From Phoronis australis (lineage: Eukaryota > Phoronida > Phoronidae), in NCBI GenBank assembly GCA_002633005.1, contig NMRA01000196.1, forward strand, positions 20,169-74,759: 54,591 bases of DNA, read 5' to 3'. How positions within the stretch are numbered: position 1 is the stretch's first letter; each line of letters starts with the position of its first letter. Below, piece by piece: positions 48,201-54,591 of the stretch. Made by a program: the position numbers and the translations under genes. The notes under the pieces were generated by a model. It ran no database searches. It saw only the letters and a program-made list of their open reading frames with translations, and was not told the origin of the DNA.

Positions 48201-51200
48201 CTCTTCACCCATACCAGAAAGTTCATCAGGGAAACTCAATAACCCCAGCGGAAATGGTTGTACCAACACTGGAGGAACGCGGGCGAAGGTGTTTCGTCAG
48301 CAGTGCATGAACACTTGCTTGCAAATGGCCTTGAGTTTGATAATGACAGTGTCGAAATTTTGAGTAGGGACAAGAACAGGTTCAAAAGAGGCGTTTAAGG
48401 AGACCATCTTCATTAAGGCTTTTAATCCATCAGGACTAGCAGGTTCGCCTTGTCCACCGCTTGGATGGTATCATGGATCATATCTCGTGCAGCAGGAATC
48501 TCCACCTGTCCCGCCAATCAGTCATTCCTCTGGGAGCGGGACACTCCACAGAGCTTGAGGGATTTTTAGTTAACTAAGATGAAGTCCAGCTGAACAGGTT
48601 TAATTTTTCTGATTGATGAAGAAATGTTCAGCAAACTTGCCCTATTTCGTAACTCAAGTTTTGTCACCATCATAAAACTAAACTACTACATTTGACACTC
48701 ACCATTGCGTAAAATGGTATGTCATAAAGTAACAACCACTTTAAACACAGTGCCTAATTTTAAACTTTCAATATCTTAAGTATTTTTAACAAGACATACC
48801 AATGTCAAAGTCTTCAATGATATTTTCGGATAAATCCAGCAGAGCCAGTTTTGGCAACCTTATGAGATTCTCAACCACACATATTTGATTGGCAGCAAGA
48901 GTGAGAAAACGCAGGTTATGTAAGCACTCCAAGTTTTCAATCTTTTTAATCAGGTTCTGAAAAAAATAATTAAAATCAGTTGTCAATTAACTATAACCCT
49001 GCATACATTCGTGTTGATCTGCACTCACCACTCATTGGTACACAAAACACAGCGGATATACAATCATGAAGATAATGTTTATTCAAAAAAAGCAAGTTTT
49101 ACTCTATTGTCAAGACACAATAAACACCAAAATACGCTTGTGTTGATTAAGAGTAAAAAGCATGGTCCATTAACCAATATTGCAAGAGATTTTCATTGAT
49201 TCAGAAAAATTTTCAGGCTATCAAGGCTGAATTGTCTCAAAAGATTCAAATCCATCCTTTAAGCAACATTCAGCAAACAGTACAGGCCATTAGCATAGCA
49301 TTGAGCTCAAGCGAACTCATGAAATTCAGCCAGTGACGCCTACCCAATAGTTTACTCCACACACATGGGCTCACAGCCACAGGGAACTATTTTCAGTGTT
49401 GTTGACAGCAATGTGCCAGTAACAATTCTTAGCCTCAATATGTAACATTGTTTTGTGGTCAGCTGATTACAAAGGTAGTTTCATGCGTATAGAAATGCAT
49501 GGACTCCCAACACTGGGACAGCTGTGAATGCTTTATCAGAGGCTGCCTGTCATACATATAGCAAGGGATCGTCAGATATTTGAAACCAATTTGATAGAAT
49601 TGGCTACTAGCTGAAACACTCGAAATATGTTGTGACGGATACAGCCGAGGATGTCTAAGGCATTCATATCAAAGACCTTTTGAATTAACGACACTCAATC
49701 ACCTGTACACAAACACTACAAGAGGGCATATGGACTATTTCGTAACTTACATGCTGCAAATAAACATTGGTCACAGCTGTACCAAGAAGTTCAAGGTCAT
49801 CTATGTTGGCAATACTTTCTCTGTCGAGTCGCAGATGTGTAATTTTGTTCAGTTCTTCAATCCTGAAAGGAAACATAGTTTGAAGAGATTTGGTTCCGTC
49901 TGTACCATTCCTGAGCAACATGAAGGGTAGTATAATTGTGAAAGGATTGTGTAACAATGTGGTGTACTCATTGAAACTCAAATAATAGACAGCCCAAAGC
50001 AGGTTACAGTCATATTGATATTCTTTAAATCTCATTTAACCAGATTTTTTACTAGAAAACAGTTGTACATAACTTGTGTCCACTCCTCATTTTTCATGAC
50101 ATACAAATTAAGCTAAGAATAGTTAGTCAGCGCAACCAAAATTATCCACAGATTCCAAATCTTCAGTTTGGCCACCACCATATCTGCAGGTCTGTATACA
50201 TTTTATGATTTGAGTTCTAATAAAGATTAAACTTGAACTAATGACAGGTTTAGTTTTGTTTACTGTGAAATGCTTAGTGTAGGTGTAATCTGGAAAGTTC
50301 AGGGATGGGTTCACACTTAACTAAACCAATTAAGTTTTGCTGGCGATCAAAATCTGATTGTTTTGGTACTTCAAGTTTAAAAATAAAATAAAAAGATATC
50401 AATCCATTCCTGGTAAGAAAAAAAGTAGACACGAGTATTAAAAATGGAATAACAAAACCGGTATGAAACATATTTACCACCTTTCCTTTAGGAAGAATCC
50501 CTTTGTCAAGATAAACACAAATAAACTGTTTTAGTCTTTTTTAATTATATTTAAAATGTACCTAGTTAAAATTACTGGTAAATGCCATAGAAAACCAATT
50601 TGGGTGTAATAACAACCACCATTGTTGAGACAGTAGTGATAGCTATAAACTTTTCCACTTCATGGGCTCAGATCTCCATCAATACAAAGGGCGAGCTGAA
50701 TAGGCATCATAAAAGTTGTCATGGAGCTAAGGGAATCTCAGCAGTGACCAGTGTAAGCAAGAAATTCTCCACATGTATGTCTGGTTACTTTTTCCCTGCA
50801 CTGTGCTTCCTAAAGGCTCTCATTCAAAGTTATCATACATATCATCAAATTTATGGAAACACCATCATGATGGTGATAGAAGAGAAGGCCTACATTTGCT
50901 CATGTGACCAAGACGCGGCCTCCTGTGGTAAGTTGCGCTTGACAATCATGTTCAAAGAGATGCGTTTAGGCTTACTTGATGAACCTGAAATTAGAAAATT
51001 AGTACAAAAGCATGACCAAAAACCTAAAATACACATAAGTTTAGACAATGCAAACATAAATATAGCAGGAAGCAGTCTGATAGAGCATCTGCAGGACTGT
51101 CACAGTGTTTGGGGGTGGATGGTCAAATGGGTCCTGCATGGGCCTTTGAAATCCCCTGCTGATATTGTAGTTTCGGGCCAATATCCTTATGGGCAATGTT

Positions 51201-51699
51201 TTATCAATGAGACTAAAAAGAACTGCCCGAATAGCACTGACTCTGAATTTTAAATACCATAATGAGCTGATGAAATAATGAGCCCCTCAAAACTTCCGAG
51301 TGTCAGCCTGCATGACACAAATCCTGGGTTTACAGGTCTTCATTCACAGGATCTAGACAGCCATCACTGCATCTTTTGTTTTCTTTTATGTTTATTAAGG
51401 GGCATACTAACTAAGTGCAAACTAATTATGCAATGAACATACAGAATATAACACACTTGATTAACTCAAAGGGTGCCTTATACTTTTTTCACCTCAGCCG
51501 GAGGAGTATGAATTTTAACCAAAACCTTTCATTTACCGTTTTTTCCATCCCTAACCTGTTGATTTTATGATCTCATGGCATGTAAAAATAAATCTGTTAT
51601 GTAACATGCAGGAGGATCAGCATACTATACCTGGCATGTTAAAAATAAATGCAATTGAATCCTCGAAGGCTGTTCTATCATCCATCATCACTTGACTTT
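45297..51699 (-). CDS. LRRC46: Leucine-rich repeat-containing protein 46 (5' end not found)
   Basis: Minus-strand exons, in transcription order: 51699-51631, 49862-49751, 48956-48800, 47038-46969, 46372-46218, 45550-45297 (stop). The last five join in phase. Successive LRRs read THLRLDRESIANI, KIENLECLHNLRFLTLAANQI, VVENLIRLPKLALLDLSENII and TLSFLSFKGNPC, then an LRR-cap (DLPKLKMLDEEEV), an acidic Ser/Asp/Glu tail (SSDSDSGEEED) and a C-terminal helix (LEDLLEQHKSRV). This order and wording fit LRRC46, a protein of motile cilia and sperm flagella in mammals. The first exon listed ends with one base of a codon but the CAG at 49863 needs two; an acceptor 8 bp further on (exon start 49854) restores the frame, or a microexon is missing. 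The N-terminal exon with the start codon was not located. Confidence 0.88.
50600..51253 (+). other. Unrecognised 217-residue open frame inside an LRRC46 intron
   Basis: The frame is open on the strand opposite to LRRC46. It contains Cys/His pairs that could form zinc knuckles (RHHKSCHG; CSCDQDAASC; HLQDCH) and an aromatic stretch VWGWMVKWV. I do not recognise the family. At this length in AT-rich DNA an open frame is unlikely by chance, so a piece of a mobile-element gene is the best guess. No start context or splice sites support it as a host gene. Confidence 0.35.
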
Positions 51700-52097
51700 C
51701 TGAAAAAAATTAAAAATGCATGAAATAGAATAGTTACACAAAATTTGGTAATTTTTAACTGGTGCACCAACCACAATGGAAAGGCAGTTTTATTTGGCAT
51801 CAACTTCTGATGACAGCACTTTCTAAATCAACTTTAGTATACCGCAACTATAACTTGAGTTCACAATTGACTTTTGGAAGTTGTGGTGAACAATTGGCGT
51901 CCTTTAAGCTAGGTTGCACCATCACAGCTGAGTTATTCACATTCTTTCAGGCTCAGCTTCGTGAGTTAGTGAAACAGTTTTGTTAGATTATAAGCCATGC
52001 TTGGAACTACTTTCCAGTGAATAATGCTCAAGGGTTGGGTTTTTGTTGACGAAATCACCACAATTAAATCAGTTTTTGGCCACAACAAGATTAAAAA

Positions 52098-52170
52098 GTA
52101 ATGAAAAGATGAAACGTTTAATTGAACTTGAACTTTTTTATTTGTGCGGCGATCGTCCGGTTTTTAATCA
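52098..52170 (+). repeat. Dispersed repeat with hammerhead-like core, second copy
   Basis: GTAATGAAAAGATGAAACGTTTAATTGAAC...TTATTTGTGCGGCGATCGTCCGGTTTTTAATC matches 12991-13068 in order and spacing. The ATGA...GAAACGTT core is present with changes in both boxes. Confidence 0.5.
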
Positions 52171-52525
52171 CCATATTTGCCTCTCACCAATTTTGAAAAT
52201 TCAAAACCCCGCATTTATTACTCCTCTGTTGAGAGCATACAGTTTCCATCACGTTTCCATGTCCAAACAAGACTGGAATTACCCTCACTATGTCAACTAG
52301 TGATTAGAATAGAGTCACTCTATTGATGACTATCCCCATAATGAGACTATAAAAGAATGTGGATAAAATGGGTTGAATGACCAAGTGACATTGGAGAAAT
52401 TCAAAAGATTTCTCCAAATTCATTTTTATCTTCTGTAAAGGTGACATTCACATTGATTTTCACATGGCCTGTTTCCATGTTTTTGTTTGAATAGTCACTA
52501 TTGGTTAAACACTGCCCAGACCCTA

Positions 52526-52760
52526 CGTAGGTAAGTTACCTGGGTTAGGTAACTTAACTAATTGTGACCTAATGCTTACCTACTGTTGGGTAAGTTACCT
52601 AAATGTTACCTTATTAAAAACAGCAAAGACTCAAAGTTACCTAAATGTGACCTAAAATACTTAAAGAATATCTGCACATGTATCTGCTTGAACTTACCTA
52701 CAAAGCTGACCTGAAAGACTTAGTTTTTTTTCAGTCACCATACTTACCAAATTGTTATCT
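52526..52760. repeat. AGTTACCTAA-rich degenerate repeat
   Basis: Many variants of GTAAGTTACCT, GGTAACTTA, AAATGTTACCT and AAATGTGACCTAA occur in both orientations, so parts are palindromic. It is strongest at 52526-52660 and weaker to about 52760. Confidence 0.6.
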
Positions 52761-53916
52761 AACGGACTTAACAAATTTTCAACTTTCCTTAAGTCTACTG
52801 TCAAAGTCAAGGTAAAATATTAACTGTAATTGCTTTGTGAAAACAACAAAAACTGTTCCCAGCATATTGCTTTACAAGACATTAAACATATATTAATAAA
52901 AACCACACGCAAATGTATGATCCGTGCAAATTAAATGCCCAATTCCCCGAGACGTCATATCTTCGCATGTTGGACCCCCCTTATGGTATCCTAGATCCAC
53001 CACTGGGAATGAGTATCCTGACTGCCTGATCGTCCCCCAGACACGATACAGCTTTGTTGTTATCAGTTTGACAGTGGCAAACCAAAACAATGTTTACATA
53101 ATCCAGATCTCTTATTGTCTGCTTTCATCAGTGATACTCATGTAATCCACCAATCCATACGTTGAGCTCGCCAGATGATAACCGATATTTAAAAATACTA
53201 TTTGCAAATGACTTTCAACAAATATGTCATGAAGCAGGTGTGTTTTGTATGAAATACTTTCACCAACAAACTTCTAATGAAGAAAGAAATTAGTCTTCAC
53301 TTTCACCTGTTTATTCCTTTGTGTGATTGCAATTAAGCTCTGACACGCTTAACCACAGTATTGTATACCAACACAAAAGGCATGCCTCACAAGTATAATC
53401 AGGCGTAATTCTAGATTACATCACAAAATAGTGGAAATTTCTTGATTTTTAAACTTCAGGGCAGGAGAATGGTACATAATACACTCAGGCGGATGAAATT
53501 CTGTAACCATGCAAAACCCTTCTTGTACAGTGAAGGAAGGTTTGACTACATATTTGCGGGAGTAAACTTATGTTCCCAGCACCACATGGCCACTCATGGG
53601 TTATTGGAGGAGTTACGACAACCAGCTGTCAATCGACCCATGTGAATTGGCAGCTGAGTTGAGACAGTCGAGTCGAGACTAAAGTTCGGTTCTTCTACAT
53701 GTTTTACAGGTTCACGAATTTAAGTCCAAGACGTATGCTACGCATTATGGTCGGAATCTCAATGGCTTCGCCCTTCGCAAAGCATTTCTGTGCGTGAAGG
53801 CAGTGTGAACTAATTCCTAAGGAAGTCGACAAAAGAAGAATACCTTTCACAAAAACTCGTAATTCAAAGTTGTTGCTACAACTGTTTGCAACCTTGACCT
53901 TTTCTTTGCCGGATGT
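52761..53916. other. 5' region of LRRC46, no exon placed
   Basis: This must hold the missing LRRC46 start exon and 5' UTR if the gene begins next to BBS5. GTGAAAG|GTATTC on the minus strand near 53857-53845 is one possible donor. I see no frame that matches the N-terminus of the family. Confidence 0.35.
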
Positions 53917-53918
53917 TG

Positions 53919-53936
53919 TGAAGCGCATTATGGGAA
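53919..53936 (-). promoter_or_regulatory. Staf/ZNF143-type site in the LRRC46-BBS5 promoter
   Basis: On the minus strand TTCCCATAATGCGCTTCA matches 16 of 18 positions of the Staf consensus YWCCCRNMATSCMYYRCR, including the whole first 12. It lies 19 bp upstream of the BBS5 start codon. Such sites are common in bidirectional promoters. Confidence 0.6.
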
Positions 53937-53954
53937 ATAGTTGTTTCCGAAACT

Positions 53955-54010
53955 ATGCCAATGGACGCGATTTGGGAAGACAGGGACATTCGCTTTGACA
54001 TTACTGCTGC
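53955..54010 (+). CDS. BBS5: BBS5, first coding exon (gene continues beyond the window)
   Basis: ATG at 53955 opens MPMDAIWEDRDIRFDITA, followed by a codon split as GC and a good donor GTAAGT at 54011. It closely follows the conserved start of BBS5 proteins (DALWEDRDVRFDLSA in human). BBS5 is a PH-like-domain subunit of the BBSome, which carries membrane proteins in cilia. A second in-frame ATG (53961) is also possible. Exon 2, expected to begin with the QMK-RPGEVLID region, is not in the remaining 580 bases. The gene lies head to head with LRRC46. Confidence 0.8.
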
Positions 54011-54170
54011 GTAAGTTTGTTTGTTTGCACGATTGCCTGTAATTTTGCGTAGAATAACTTCACGTCTGTGAACGACCATTGAGAGCCTGCGCAACACTTA
54101 CAGGTGTCCGTCCCCGGTAGTGTCAGTGCTGTTCTCGGCTTCACGTTGGTTGGGCTTGGCAACTGCTAGG

Positions 54171-54445
54171 ATAGGCAATGACCATCGCCTCTGTTGGCCC
54201 GAAGCAGAGGCGATGTAGAGGCTATAGGCGCTCTGTACGCCGGAAGCTTTTCGGCGAATTATGCCTCGCACCGACTAAACCATCAAAGCCACGTTGTTAT
54301 AATTACCTTTTGCGCATAGACAAACACCTTAGGAGGTTGTCGATGTGTTTTAGTTCTTCCAACTCGAACAAATACTCCCGTTATGAAACTTTTTCTTCGA
54401 GCAGTCCCTATTTCAGTTCCCAAAATCGTGAAATCAACTTTTTCA
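54171..54445 (+). repeat. Dispersed repeat family, copy 2, in BBS5 intron 1
   Basis: GATAGGCAATGACCATCGCCTCT, GGAAGCTTTTCGGCGAATTATGCCTC, ACACCTTAGGAGGTTGTCGATG and GCAGTCCCTATTTCAGTTCC match 23981-24330 in order. It contains a local inverted repeat (ATCGCCTCT..AGAGGCGAT, 54183-54214). Confidence 0.75.
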
Positions 54446-54591
54446 TTTTTTTAACCAGGCCGAAGGTCAGAAGTTGCGGACCTACCGGCGAACTTTGAAA
54501 GCTGAAGTTCCCGCCCTTCGCGTACGTGCTGCCGGGAACCAGCCGTGCATTTGCCGTGTTGTTAAACATTAAAATGTCAAATATGTGCACA

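Noticed and set aside
53704-54097. Minus-strand frames next to BBS5 as the LRRC46 N-terminus
   Set aside because: They do not resemble the family start and no clear donor in the right phase is present.
54148-54165. RFX X-box for BBS5 (GTTGGG-CTT-GGCAAC)
   Set aside because: The right half is good but the left half has mismatches, and it lies inside intron 1; too weak to call.

Overview
The window is nuclear DNA from a eukaryote, most likely a marine invertebrate deuterostome; a hemichordate or another ambulacrarian fits best, but this is inference. The reasons are multi-exon genes with GT-AG introns of 0.2-4.6 kb, animal genes (cathepsin A, LRRC46, BBS5, a rhodopsin-like receptor), an AT-rich background, frequent GTAGGCCTAC words and a dense mix of decayed mobile elements. 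No bacterial-style operons, rRNA or CRISPR arrays are present. A 335-base run of N lies at 19410-19744.

Layout. 1-720: tandem satellite whose ~140-bp monomers each end in a CTCF-like word. 906-989: 21-bp repeat. 1742-3147: a perfect 49-bp inverted repeat split by an inserted 8-bp-TSD DNA transposon (1979-3109). 4208-5920: broken non-LTR retrotransposon ORF (RT, zinc knuckle, restriction-like endonuclease). 5921-13000: mostly unassigned, with a small ubiquitin-protease (USP) His-box fragment at 10907-11116. 13250-14281: single-exon class A GPCR. 15591-19205: TIR-bounded element of about 3.6 kb carrying, on the minus strand, a decayed XPG/FEN1-like gene with a Cys-rich tail. 19745-24400: minisatellite, palindromic TTCCTATAGGA elements and other repeats.

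25889-42711: complete 12-exon cathepsin A-type serine carboxypeptidase gene on the plus strand (465 aa, full catalytic triad), whose introns hold a composite palindromic element, an inverted pair of tRNA-like sequences and several minisatellites. 45297-51699: LRRC46 (minus), convergent with the carboxypeptidase gene. 53955-54010: first coding exon of BBS5 (plus), which then leaves the window. LRRC46 and BBS5 are both cilium-associated and lie head to head, with a good Staf/ZNF143-type site between them.

The most novel signal is the 3.6-kb TIR element: its only recognisable gene has the XPG-I and helix-hairpin layout of a FEN1-like nuclease rather than a known transposase, and the positions expected to bind metal are the ones mutated. 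The satellite with CTCF-like words and the nested insertion that can be read base by base are also notable.
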